Assembly: GCA_034509735.1 (NCBI GenBank)
Contig: JACGWO010000003.1
Location: 34,308,466 to 34,372,465, forward strand
Direction: 5' to 3'
DNA from: Sesamum alatum
Taxonomy: Eukaryota; Streptophyta; Magnoliopsida; Lamiales; Pedaliaceae
Length of the DNA: 64,000 nt
Numbering within the stretch: the first letter of the stretch is position 1; each line of letters opens with the position of its first letter. This document shows, piece by piece, positions 24,278 to 35,973 of this stretch. Position numbers and translations under genes: made by a program. The notes beneath the pieces are model-generated. The model searched no databases and was not told the DNA's origin. It saw only the letters and a list, made by a program, of their open reading frames with translations.

Positions 24278-27148
24278 TCAACATTTAGGCAGATCTTTAG
24301 GAGGTGGCAAAAGTGACTGATTAGGGCCCTTTCCGTTGTCCACCAAGAAAGCCATTTTCAGCCCCCATGTCGTGTGCACTTCCAAATGGCAATGCATGAA
24401 CCAAACTCCTGCAAATTCCAAATTTCATCCAAAACCAATCAGAAAACATGGGACTACACAAAACAAGAAATTTATAAGACCAACAAACTTATGATTGTGT
24501 CTTAATTAACATGAAAATGTTACCTGGATTATCTGCAAGGAATCTGATGGCTACCCATCCACCCGATGGCACTCCAATTGTGTTCCTCTCCACAGGATCA
24601 ACAAGATTAAACTTCTTAGGATCGGTTTTCGGGTTGAAATTTCCTAATCCTCTGCCGACTACGAAGAAATTGAATCCATGCAGATGAACAGGATGGTTTT
24701 CAGGAGCAATTATCCCGGTATCTTGCAGAACCACTTGGACAGTAGCATTGTAAGGTAGCCTGTAAAGCTTTGTTCCAGTTGTAGTCGCAAGATTTGCTGG
24801 CGGGCTGCCCGTGTAATTGAAAGCAAACGGCGGGTTCCCTGGGAAATCGGTGGTGAAAACTCCCTTAATATTAAAAAAATGTGCTTGCAGGAGAGCAATG
24901 GTGGGCATCACAAACGTGACGTTGTTTACAGCCGCCACCACTCGGCTTCCGTTGGCAGCCTTACACGTCGGGCAGGGATTGATCCCCAGCCCGACAGTGA
25001 AAAAGAGAGAATGATCAACTTTTAGCGGTACTTTGGCTGGATATTTCTTGGAATTTAAACTTCTGAGGGAGTCAGTGAAATTGTTGGCAACTGGGGTGGC
25101 ATTTTGGGGTGGTGGGCTTGTGAAAGTTGTGAGAGAACTGGAAAGTGTGCCTGAGTAATGCAACGTGGCGGTGGCCGTCAAATTGTCCACCGCCACCACT
25201 GGCGTGTCCATGAAGGGAGACGCCGCCACCATGTACTTGCCGAGGGCTCGATTTGTCGTCAAGATTGCGTTGGTTGTTTGTCCTGGGGCAATCACGATTG
25301 TGTTGGTCTTGAAGGGTTTTACGTATGTCGCGTCTACTTCCACGACCGTCATCTTGTGGCCTGCAATCTTGAAGAAGAGTTCTTCATTGAGTGCAGCATT
25401 GATCAGGCGGAGCAAGTAGGTTTTTCCGGGTTCAACGTCTAATATGAAGCCATCTGCGGAATGTATCAAATTACAAATCAGATGTTTGATAAAATGTGTA
25501 GTAGGATCAAGCCTTGACAAATTTGATCAATTTTACCTGTGGAAGAACAATTCGGAACAGGCCCCGGGTGGCCGTTGATTGTGTGAGCATCAGATACATT
25601 TGGTGCTAGGCCGGATTTTAGAGCCTCGTTGATGACAGCTTCAGTGTCTGATTTCCACCATTCACCTGAGCATCCAAAATAAGAAATTTGAGAAATTCGA
25701 ACCCTTAAGTTAATTATACTGAGTTCACACACACGCTCGAATTTATCCCTATTGCATTTAAAAAACTTGATTTTAAAGAACTAGATAAATATTTCTCGTA
25801 ATTATCCTTTATATTTTTCAATCTTGATAGAAACAAGGTCGATATAAATTTTTGTGATTGTAGCGCACCTAGGACGATAACTCGTTCATGGTTAGGTTTG
25901 GGAAAAGGATATGGGACGCCAAGCTTAGGTAATATGACGAGGGCGCCATGGAGGGTGGCCCTTAGCCATAGAATATGTGCGTGCCAGAGGAGCGTGCCAC
26001 GTTGCCCCGTGATAGTGAAATTGTACACATAGCTTTGCCCTGGCTGGATAGGGCATTGCGTGATATATGCTGGTCCATCTGCCCACCCCGTCCGAAGTTG
26101 TCTGATTCCATGCCTACACTCATCATCGCAATTCAAATTAATTGTAAGTGTACAACGATATATTAACGGTTGTTTTTATCCAAAATGACTTGATACTAAA
26201 TAATATTCTTTAAATTATTACTTCTTACCAGTGGATGGAGACATTGTACTTAACATGGTTGACGACCTTGATAAGCACAGTGTCGTCTTCTCTAGCGTAA
26301 ATAGTGGGACCTGGAAATTTTCCGTTGACAGTGACAATAGATTTGTTCGAGCAGAGTCGAGTAGTATTTTTCATCACCACCTACAGAATAAACCAATTCT
26401 CAAAATTACTTTAGAATTATAACGGAGCTACACTCTATAAATTAATGTGGATAATATGCATATTATGTTAGTTATTAACTATAAATTAGTCAAATTGTTT
26501 ACGTATTAATTTGATTGATGATTTTTATCTTGAAGTGAACATATGGTTGTACCTTCCACCTCTTTAAATTTTGACTTCTTACCAAGTGACCACACTTTGC
26601 TCATTAGGCCAACAAACTCAGCTAATTGGAGGAATTAACATACATTAATTTATCTCCATTTAGTTTTGAAATCACTGTCGGAATTAGCATCATTGTGACA
26701 AGACTAGCTTTTGAAGAAATAACTGATTAAAAACAGTACCAAAAAAAAAAAAAAGAAATCATAAATCCAAAACCAAAACAAAATCCTGGATTTGAAAATT
26801 TTCGCAATCATGCATGGCTTAAGCTAAAATATAAAAATAAAATAAATAACTTACATTTTATACTAATGTAAACTTTTGCAGACAAGATTATTTGTCTCGC
26901 TGTTCATTTTGAACCTAATATTTATTTTGTTAGGACAAAAGTTTGACGGTTTGATCATAAATGAAAAAGGTAATTCAGTACCTATATATAGTTTTATATT
27001 ATAAGTGCGGGAAAAATGAAAAAGAAAAAAGAAAAAAAGAAAATGAATCCTGGTGACTTACATTAAATTTGTAGTGGCGAACTCTGCATTGGACCAACAC
27101 GGGGAACAGGCATCCTAGGAGGATCAAAACCCGAACCCAAGAATCCAT
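24278..27148 (-). CDS. LAC4: Laccase, LAC4/IRX12 type (lignin polymerisation)
   Basis: Secreted blue multicopper oxidase; family members oxidise monolignols in secondary cell walls. Six exons: 27148-27062, 26380-26229, 26113-25869, 25665-25537, 25453-24524 and 24408-24278. They total 1674 nt, giving 557 aa, one residue short of the Arabidopsis LAC4 length I recall. The N-terminus [20 protein letters not shown] is a signal peptide before RVRHYKFN. Copper motifs: H79-W-H81-G, W123-H124-A-H126, H458-P-V-H461-L-H463 and H520-C521-H522-L-E-V-H526, with Leu531 at the axial position. The C-terminus ends PPPKDLPKC as in LAC4. Residue 122 is Leu where LAC4 has Trp (LWHAH instead of WWHAH). Many N-glycosylation sites (NNVT, NYT, NAT). 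A TATA box and AC-type element lie upstream. LAC4-group membership is strong by recalled similarity along the full length. Confidence 0.94.
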
Positions 27149-27268
27149 TTCAGCTTAGTGCGTGTTGTGTGTGTGTTTTGTGTATGAAATAAACTGGGGT
27201 TTTGTTGTCTAGTTCGTAAGTGTTCTTGGCTTTGTTGGAGTGATGAAGCATGACGGCCCAATCCGACA

Positions 27269-27278
27269 TTATATATAG
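27269..27278 (-). promoter_or_regulatory. Candidate TATA box of LAC4
   Basis: The minus strand reads CTATATATAATG here, about 120 bp upstream of the ATG at 27148, followed by a TC-rich leader. Spacing suits a core promoter. Confidence 0.55.
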
Positions 27279-27322
27279 GTGATGATAAGTTGTGATTGCT
27301 GTCATAACGTCGTTTTTCCTTG

Positions 27323-27329
27323 GTTAGGT
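27323..27329 (-). promoter_or_regulatory. AC-type (ACCTAAC) element upstream of LAC4
   Basis: The minus strand reads ACCTAAC, the AC-III form bound by lignin-regulating R2R3 MYBs (MYB46/58/63 group) in other plants. It is about 50 bp upstream of the TATA candidate. A 7-bp match can occur by chance; the position and gene type make it plausible. Confidence 0.45.
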
Positions 27330-27922
27330 GAAACCATACATCCTTTGAACAAAAGCCACTAATTAGGCAAAACTAAGGCTTTCCTATTTCATTTCTTACA
27401 TGTTACATAAAGTCATATGTACATAAACTAATTAATTACTCTCATTTAATTAAATGCACTAATGTTTTTCCTTTTCCTTTTTGTGTGGTCAAATCCTTTT
27501 TCCTTGGTGACAAACATGATCCTTAATTAATGTTGATTCAAGACAAACAATGGTCTAAATCAAACAAATATATTTGAACCAACAATTGCTTTTAAAACTG
27601 ATAAATGGTCGTATTATGGATGTAGTTCAAACTCAATATATACCTATTCTAAATGTCGCTAAAAAAAAATGAGTTTACTGATTAACGAGATCGAAAGTAA
27701 TTTAATTATCCAGGAGCTAAATTAAGAGTTATTTGACTTTGTTTTCTTAAATACGAATGATAGAATCAAACAATAATTTTTATGCAACACGGTTCCAAAA
27801 AAGTTACCATATATATTAGTAGTGCTATTATATATCATGAAGCTTATGATTATCCCACCCCTTAATTTCCAAATCATGTTTTAGACACTTTTTAAGTACT
27901 TCTTTTTTTTTTTTTTTTTTTT
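27330..27922. other. Distal LAC4 upstream region
   Basis: AT-rich non-coding sequence ending in a long poly-T run (about 27903-27922). No gene seen. Confidence 0.5.
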
Positions 27923-28634
27923 GAGAAAATTGTATTTTACATTCCACGAGTTAGTTTTTTTTTTTTTTTTTTTTTTTTCATTTTTGAACCCACCACATTG
28001 CATCCCACGTAACTTCACAAAAGTTACAATTTTAGTCCGAAGCCTTAATTCCATTAAATTTATGATGGAAACATCAGGCGTTGACTCAAGACTTAACGAA
28101 GATCGTGCCACACCTTTGATATTTCCATCATAAATTTAACGAAATAAAGGCTTGGGACTAAAATCACAAGTTTTTTGGAATTATGAGTTGCAATATGGTG
28201 ATTTAAAAAATAAGCAAAATTACATTTTTGGTCATGTAACTACAGGTCATTAGTATTTTTTGTCCTGTAACTTACTCTATTTACACATTTAGTCCTTTTT
28301 TTGACGAATTTGGTCCTGAACATCTCATATTTGGTCTTTTTTTGACAAATTTAGTCTTGTGTTTATAATTTTGGTCCTATTCTCACTTGAGTAGATCTCA
28401 TTTTTTGTCGTATAATTATGTCACCGGGACCAAATTTGTCAAAAAATGACCAAATCTGATATGTGTTGGACTAAATTTGTCAAAAACAGAATTGAATATG
28501 TAAATTGAGTAAGTTAAGGACTAAAAAATGCTAACGACTTAAAGTTACAGGACTAAATATATAATTTTATCTAAAAAATAATGAAATCAAAATCGTGAAG
28601 AAGTTAAGTTATGAAATGTAAGATGTAATTTCTC
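27923..28634. mobile_element. Outer MITE of a nested pair
   Basis: The outer ends pair: GAGAAAATTGTATTTTACAT on the left with the complement of ATGTAAGATGTAATTTCTC on the right. It contains a second foldback (28015-28180) whose arms share TTACAATTTTAGTCC-like and AATTTATGATGGAAA sequence. It is interrupted by the element at 28214-28571. No clean target duplication was found because the left flank is a T-run, so the left limit is approximate. Confidence 0.55.
28214..28571. mobile_element. Inner MITE, 358 bp, inserted in the outer element
   Basis: TAAAAAATAA stands on both sides (28204-28213 and 28572-28581). The ends pair: GCAAAATTACATTTTTGGTC with the complement of GGACTAAATATATAATTTTATC, and the arms continue through GTAACTTACTCTATTTACA versus TGTAAATTGAGTAAGTTA. 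No coding sequence. Confidence 0.8.
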
Positions 28635-30763
28635 TTATTTTTCAAGAAAAACGTATTTCGATCTTAATTTCGTTACAAATACAAAAAAAAGTTAAACATT
28701 ATTTGATGTATGGAGTAGAATGCAAGGGTAGAATTGAAGAAAGGCGTAGTTGGAGAAGGGCTTTCACGTACATATCAATAGCTAATAGGCAGCCAGCCAG
28801 CCAGCCCGTAATGAAATTGTTTGAAAGCTAAGATTATAACACCACTATTTGAAATTGCCGGCAACCTACAGATAGACTCTACACCTTTTTAGGCAACAAA
28901 CGATTCATCTAAAAAGAAAATAAGAAAAACAAAATTCATTCATAGTCAACTAATTTGGAAGCAGTCTTTATCAATGATCATGATTTGATTTGAGGTATAC
29001 TTATCCTAACCGTGAGCTTCCAGAACTTATTGGGGTTGGTTGACGACCGAATATGTTCCATTTTCACGATTGTTGTAACCAATCAACTTTCTAGTTGAAC
29101 TAAGGTGCATCGTGCTACAATACGATGTTCGTACGTAAATAGGTAATAGTCATAAATGTTCGTGGAAGGCTGGAATAAGCCAAAATTAACCTATACAGTA
29201 TAGGACAAAGGTCAAGCGGGTCGAATGTTCCTGACTCGACCGACCCGATAATCTCTGAGCTCCATGAATTGGAATTGGAATTGGACGACACGTCAAATGA
29301 TCCTCCACAGTCCCTCTGTTCACTGTACGATTGCTAAAAAAATTTTAAATACCCCAAAACAATTTTACCCTATTATATTTCTAAATCTATTTTTAATTAT
29401 TAAACATGATGTAATCCTTCCATATATATATATACATATATATAAATTGTAAATTGTAACTTCTACTTAAAACAGTCAAGTTATACAATCTAGGTCATAA
29501 AACGAGCAATGACTTGGATCAATAAATCTATATATACATATATATATAGTATATGGATATATGTTGGTCAATATGCACAATGGACGTGGTTGGGCCAACC
29601 CAACTCAATATTGAATTAACCCAATAAAAAAATAGATTGGTCCAGCCCAGCCCCGCTTGGGACCAGACTGGTCCTAGGCCGATTCTAAGCATCAATACGT
29701 AAGGCCAGCCCAGTCCAGTGGCCAGGACAACCTAGTCAATACCTAGTACCAGCCCAAGACTACCTGGTCCTAGGCCAAGCTTGTTGCACCACTTTTTTCT
29801 TTTAATAATGCATGTCATATCTCTTTTATTTTATTTTTTAAAATTGACAATATTCTAGTAGGTTTTTTATACTTTCAAAACTCTAATTTTTTTAATCTTT
29901 ATTGTTTCTAAATTTTTAGTATATTAATTCATTAATATTTTTTATTTATTTTTTTCAAAGTTTATTTTAAATTCTTTTTGGATTTGTTATTATCTAAGTT
30001 TATTATCGTGAGCTTATTAGTCAAATTATTATTGAAGTTTATTATATAGTCTTAACAATTTTTTCTAGTCATAATTTTTTATTTATTTATTTCATAAGAC
30101 AACCATAAATTTAAATAATTGTTTAAAAGAGCACCTCAAATTCATAAACAAAAAATAAAACAGGCACATCCGGCCTGATCTGAGCCTAGTTTGGGCTTTG
30201 TCAGAGCCTCAATCAGACAACTCCTTGGGCTAGGCCTGGTTTAAAAATGGACTGAATATAACCCATTTAAAGGCTCAGGACCACATAGAATCGACTATAA
30301 ACAGTAGTGTCCTGTTTGGGCTTTTTCGTACTGGTTCATACCAGTTCTGACTGATCCGATCCACTGTGCACCTTAAATCACATTGATACGAGCATAAATT
30401 GTGGGTTAAGTTAAGTCGACCCGAGGCAGGTGGCGGCACACTGGTGCCAAATTGTGGGTTGTTCTTAGCAAAGGTAATGGTTAAGTTAGGCGAGATGGGC
30501 TTCGTGATTTCGAAGAGGCAAGATAAAGTAAGAAAACATATATTATTGTGTGCAACATGTTTCTTAAATTGACCAGAACGACTCAAACGATTTGTATATC
30601 TCAAATATGAAGAGCCTATACCTTTAAAGTCTTAAAATGCCATAAATTCCCTGTTTTTGAGAATTGAGAATTATACGTTTAAAACTAATAGGAAAGTTAT
30701 TGGCCGCGTTTAATTTAATTTAAGGACTTTCTTAATAAATTGATTACATTATTTAAAAAAAAG
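28635..30763. other. Repeat-like intergenic region, no recognised gene
   Basis: AT-rich with a short stretch rich in GGCC/CCAGCCC words (29620-29790 and 30165-30270), probably remnants of a repeated element. Reverse open frame 30275-30604 has no recognised similarity. AT dinucleotide runs occur near 29423-29445 and 29531-29548. Confidence 0.5.
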
Positions 30764-31205
30764 GTAAATTACAACAAGCTCTCCTAAAATTCGATATAAT
30801 TATAAATACCCTCGTTGTTTGAAAAATTACCAATACCCCTTGATTTTAACGATTATATATCTAACAACTAGCTCAATTCGTTAATCTTCATTAGATTTTT
30901 ATTCATTTTTTATGGTGAACTGATAAATTGACTTTGTAAACTATAAATTATAATTTATTTATTAGAAAAATTGGTTTGTTTTTACAGAGAAAGTGGATAA
31001 TTATTTTACAAATTGACAATTTTTTCCATCTGTTCAATTTTTTCTACATTTTTTGTTTAAAAAAAAATACAATAAGAGAAGGCGACAATTCTAAGCCTCT
31101 CTCTAATGACAAAATTTTATCAAACATTAGAAAGTATAAGTAATTTTTCAAACAACGAAAAATTATTTACAATTATGTATAATATCATGACAGTCCATTT
31201 AATTT
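30764..31205. mobile_element. Probable MITE/foldback
   Basis: GGTAAATTACAACAAGCTC at the left and its diverged complement at the right form an inverted repeat. The clearest pairing is CGTTGTTTGAAAAATTACC (about 30812) with AGTAATTTTTCAAACAACG (about 31140). Boundaries are approximate and no clear target duplication was seen. Confidence 0.55.
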
Positions 31206-31300
31206 ATCAAAAAAAAAAAAAAATAGTCATACTCACGTGTGTGAGAAAATGGTAACTTAACATATATTGGTTAAGTATTATTTTGAAAATAAAAGTATAG

Positions 31301-31674
31301 AGAAAATTACAATTTTAGCCTCAAAGTTTATGATAGTTTGTAATATTAGTCTCATATTCTTTAAAATAGCCAATATTAGTCCAAATTTTAGGAAAATATT
31401 GCAAAGTTAGTCCCATTGTAAAAAAATTGCAACTTTTAGGACTAACTTTGCAATATTTGGGACAAATCTTGGGATTAATTTTACAATGTTTTGCTAAAGT
31501 GTGGGACTAACTTCTAAAGTGTAGGACTAATATTGCAATAATGGAACTAATTTTTGTAACATATTCCTAACGTATGATATTAGTGTTGGTTATTTTAAAA
31601 AATATGGGATTAATATTACAAATCATCCTATTTCTTGGTACTGAAATTGCAATGGTACTGAAATTGCAATTTTC
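31301..31674. mobile_element. MITE, second copy of the 1399-1716 family
   Basis: It begins GAGAAAATTACAATTTTAGC and ends CAATTTTCT, with the same internal phrases as the first copy (TTTGTAATATTAGTCTCAT, TATTGCAAAGTTAGTCCCA). A short near-end duplication (GTACTGAAATTGCAA) makes it longer. The flanks only partly match (AAGTAT on both sides). Confidence 0.65.
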
Positions 31675-32536
31675 TAAGTATTTTAACAAAACCGTCGTAG
31701 TGTATCTGAAGTAGTAGTGGACCTAGTGGTAGTGTCCATAACGATAACTGCTAATATCTTGACACAGAGGCGTGTCTCTATAGACCTCATACACATGTTT
31801 CTATACTCTGTTGAGATCTCACACTTGATCGTATTGGCCTAACCCTATACTAGGGCGAACGAACTCAGGGACGACTCTTTCTCTGTCCTGATTTTCTTGC
31901 ATGCAATTTCTGCAGAGCCCATAGGTTTGTGTTTTCTTCTCTACGATGTTTTCGAATCTTGATCATCAATGCTGCGTTTTAGCTTTTCACACAGTTCCAT
32001 ATTGTAATATTCATGGTATTCTGCGTTTGTAGTTGGTTTCTGGGATTATATATGGTCATTTGCATGTATTCTGTTTTATGCTATGGTTCTTGGACTGAAA
32101 TTTCTTTTCTCTAATTGTTCGTCGTGGGCTTCTCTGTGGAGGTAGATCATGGAAAAATGAGATTTTTCTGTTAGGTGTTTGAGTAGAAAGTGCAAATCTG
32201 CTGTTGGATGTGTAAATAACCGTTGTATTTTTCTCTGTGATCTTTTTTTGCTTTTCTACTGATTGATTATGAGAACCCTTGATTATTTTAATGCAATTCT
32301 TCTCTGTTTCAAGAAATTTGAATTTGGGATTCGGTTTTGGGACGTTCTTGAACTATTTTATCATGAGTAGAAGTGAAGCTTTTCTTGGGCTAGTGTGGAT
32401 CGATCAATATACTTATATGGGAATTATCCATTATACCCCAATGCTAAAAATGTAATAAAGTTCAGTGAGCTCTGGTTTTGTGTGCTAACAGTCTGTTTGC
32501 TTAGGTTTTCCGTTGGATAGAGAAGATATTGCTGCA
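31675..32536. other. Promoter and probable spliced 5' leader of the NPF8.1 gene
   Basis: No other gene. A donor (CCCATAG before GTTTGTG, intron from 31925) and an acceptor (TTGCTTAG, ending 32504) bracket a T-rich intron-like stretch of about 580 bp, which suggests an intron in the 5' UTR. This is inference from splice-site shape only. Confidence 0.5.
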
Positions 32537-34728
32537 ATGGGAGAAGAGGATATCTATACCAGAGATGGAACTGTGAACATCCATAAAAAACCTGCTAATA
32601 AGGTGAAAACTGGAAATTGGAAGGCTTGTCGCTTCATTCTTGGTGAGTTTTCCGTCTTTAGTCTGCACCAGCTGCAAGTTTTCCCTTCTTGATCTCTATT
32701 AACAATGGTACTACTGAAATCTTTTTCAACAGTGACCGAGTGCTGTGAGAGGTTGGCATACTATGGAATGAGCACCAATTTGGTAAACTATCTTAAGATA
32801 CGGCTCGACCAAGAGAATGCGACTGCATCAAACAATGTCACAAATTGGTCTGGAACGTGCTATATCACACCACTGATTGGAGCATTTCTAGCTGATTCGT
32901 ACCTAGGACGATATTGGACCATTGCCACTTTCTGTACAGTCTATGTTATTGTAATTACTTATCTTTTAGACTTCATAGTTTACCAAGATACTCATTATGG
33001 CATTGTATTAGTAGCACGTATCATGATACCGGACCAAAAGGCTAATCCATGGAGATATCTTCTTGTTGCAGGGAATGACACTCTTGACATTATCTGCTTC
33101 AGTCCATGGGCTAAAACCAGAATGTGATAAGAATGGTTGTCACCCGACAACATCACAGACAGCGATCTGCTTTTTGGCGCTGTACTTGGTTGCACTTGGA
33201 ACAGGTGGGATCAAACCATGTGTCTCTTCATTTGGTGCCGATCAGTTTGATGATAATGATGAGAAAGAGAAGAAAAGGAAGAGCTCTTTCTTTAACTGGT
33301 TTTATCTCTCAATAAATATCGGTGCTCTTATTGCTTCGTCAGTTCTGGTGTGGATACAGATGAATGTGGGCTGGAGTTGGGGATTTGGGATTCCAGCTGT
33401 TGCTATGGCTATTGCGGTTGTGTTTTTCTTCTTTGGAAGTCGTCTGTATCGGCTCCAAAGACCAGGAGGGAGTCCCCTGACACGAATTGTTCAGGTGGTG
33501 GTTGCATCGATGAGAAAATTTCATGTAAAAGTTCCAGCTGATAAGTCTCTTCTCTATGAAACTACTGATAGCGGATCTGACATCCAAGGAAGCCGCAAGC
33601 TTGAACACACAGAGAAATTCAGGTACTTGGGCTGATTGATTCCTGGATTTTCTCCTTCAGCTAGATAGTGTCTTACCTTATTAATCAAATGCATTTTGTC
33701 GCTTTTGTATATTATCACAATGTCTAGATGACACATTAACACAGAAAGTATCATCAATTCTATGAACAAAGAAACATGTCGGACTATAGTAGCTAAATCT
33801 TCAGTTGATTCTGTGATTATTAGTCTTTCAAACTTCTAATGGTGTCACTAATTGCTACAACATCATATTGAGTTTTAGGTTCCTGGACAAAGCTGCAGTG
33901 CAGACAGAACCGATCAATGTTAAAGGGGTCGTTAATCCATGGAGACTTTGCACGGTGACTCAAGTTGAGGAATTCAAATCCATAATCCGACTACTCCCCA
34001 TTTGGGCTACCGGGATAGTATTCTCTACCGTATACAGTCAAATGAGCACAATGTTTGTTTTACAAGGGGACACCATGGACCAGCACATAGGTCCCAAATT
34101 CAAGATCCCAGCTGCATCCCTATCGCTCTTTGATACTCTAAGTGTCATCTTCTGGGCTCCTGTGTATGACCTGTTCATCGTCCGCATAGCAAGAAAGTAC
34201 ACGGGACATGAGAGAGGATTCACACAGCTCCAGAGAATGGGAATCGGCTTAGTCATCTCAATTTTCGCCATGATAGTTGCCGGTGTGCTGGAGGTCTTTA
34301 GGCTCAACTATGTGAGGAGAAACAACTACTACGATCTCGAGACCATCCCTATGTCCATATTCTGGCAAGTTCCACAGTATTTTCTGGTTGGATGTGCAGA
34401 AGTTTTCACATTCATCGGACAACTGGAGTTCTTCTACGACCAAGCTCCAGACGGTATGAGAAGCTTGTGCTCAGCGCTTTCGCTCACGACTACCGCTTTG
34501 GGTAATTACTTGAGTACACTGCTGGTAACGATTGTGACTAAAGTTACGACGAGACACGGGAAGCTTGGATGGATTCCAGATAATTTGAACAGAGGGCACC
34601 TTGATTACTTCTACTGGCTCTTGGCCATCCTTAGTTTGATCAACTTCTTTGTTTATGTGTTGATTGCAAAATGGTACACCTACAAGAAAGTGGCTGCAAC
34701 CAGCTCAATGAGCAAGATTGAGGATTGA
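32537..34728 (+). CDS. NPF8.1: NPF8.1/PTR1-type proton-coupled di/tripeptide transporter
   Basis: Plasma-membrane proton symporter for di- and tripeptides in the NRT1/PTR (POT) family. Four exons: 32537-32642, 32733-32950, 33072-33622 and 33879-34728. They total 1725 nt, giving 574 aa, usual for the family. The N-terminus ([20 protein letters not shown] then [11 protein letters not shown]) matches Arabidopsis PTR1 as I recall it. The proton-coupling ExxER motif is E38-C-C-E41-R42. The POT signature region [19 protein letters not shown] is intact, followed by [15 protein letters not shown] and the C-terminal half ending [15 protein letters not shown]. About twelve membrane segments are evident. 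Odd: VT precedes ECCER where PTR1 has GN. PTR1 is a better fit than PTR2/NPF8.3, whose N-terminus is longer. Confidence 0.94.
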
Positions 34729-34899
34729 GTCTGTCTGCATGCATGTTACTTGGCATTTCATCTTTATTCTTGTTTCTGGTACATTAAGGTTCTTGTAAAT
34801 ACTGCAGATGGGGAACTACTGCCCAAAACATATATGGTCTTTGTCCTCTGTTGGTTTTCTTTATCTGATGCTGGTTGGTAAGTAACATTGTTTTTCTTT

Positions 34900-35155
34900 G
34901 GTTAAATTACATTTACAATCTCGACGTTAATTTTAAATACACAAACACTCCATCTTTTGTAAAATTATAGCCACATCTTTTAAGATTACAGTTGTAATTA
35001 TAATTACACCTGGTATTCAAAAGTAAGGCTTTTACAAACACCCCATGAAAAATATTATATTAATATCTTTCGGGGGATGTATTTGTAATTTGTAAAAGAT
35101 AAAGGGTGTTAGTATAATTTGGTCTAATATCAGAGGGTGTTAATGTACTTTAACC
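34900..35155. mobile_element. MITE, about 256 bp
   Basis: The left end GGTTAAATTACATTTACAAT pairs with the complement of the right end TTAATGTACTTTAACC. Inner arms pair through TTTTGTAAAATTATA/ATTTGTAAAAG-type sequence. T-rich flanks (TTTTTCTTT and TTTTTTTAT) could be a decayed 9-bp duplication. Confidence 0.6.
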
Positions 35156-35973
35156 TTTTTTTATATATATAGGATAACCATGTTTTAAAGATAATTTTGA
35201 AAGTAATTTTTAATTATTTCAAGCGGACGAACTTAAGGATCATGATCATAAAAATTAAGTTTTAATTATAAAATATTTATAATTAATTGAATAATCGATA
35301 AATGACATTTAAATGAAAATACTTTTAGTACAATATTTGCTTTTACAAAATTAAAGATTTAACAATAAAATACAATGTTTAAGATATTTTTTATTTTCTT
35401 TCTTTTTTTCTTTGAAGAAGTAACAAAGACAGGATGATATTACCATATATTTATAGAATTTGGGAAAATTTTCAATTTATCAAATATCATTATTATTATT
35501 AGGAATTAGGATCAAATGCAGTTTACACCGATCAGATCTCTGCAATACGCTTTAAAATTTACACAAATTAACAAAAATACACTCGAACCTCAAGAAAGGA
35601 CAAATCAATATATATATATATATATATATATATTAACCAATGTAATCCCAAATTACTCATAAATTTTGTTGTGTAAAGCACAATAAGTTAAAAAAAATAT
35701 GAATAAATAGAAAATAATCATCTCGTTTAAATTATTTAACGCTGTTATTAAAAATGTTAATTCAAATACAAAAATATAGGTATTTTTGTTTATTAAGAAA
35801 TGAATATGGAGTCCTAGTTATTGCTTCATAATGTATAACACTGGTTGCAATTTTAGTGAACAAAATTTCTATTAATTTGCTTAAATAAAACTTCATCATT
35901 TTCTTCGAAAACTAAACATTAAATAGGCTATTTTAGACTTATCACGCAATGAATAATAAGATTAAAATAATTA
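35156..35973. other. AT-rich spacer downstream of NPF8.1
   Basis: No gene. It includes an (AT)n run at about 35610-35632 and a sequence at about 35507 (GGATCAAATGCAGTTTACAC) that resembles a MITE left end without an identified partner. Confidence 0.5.
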
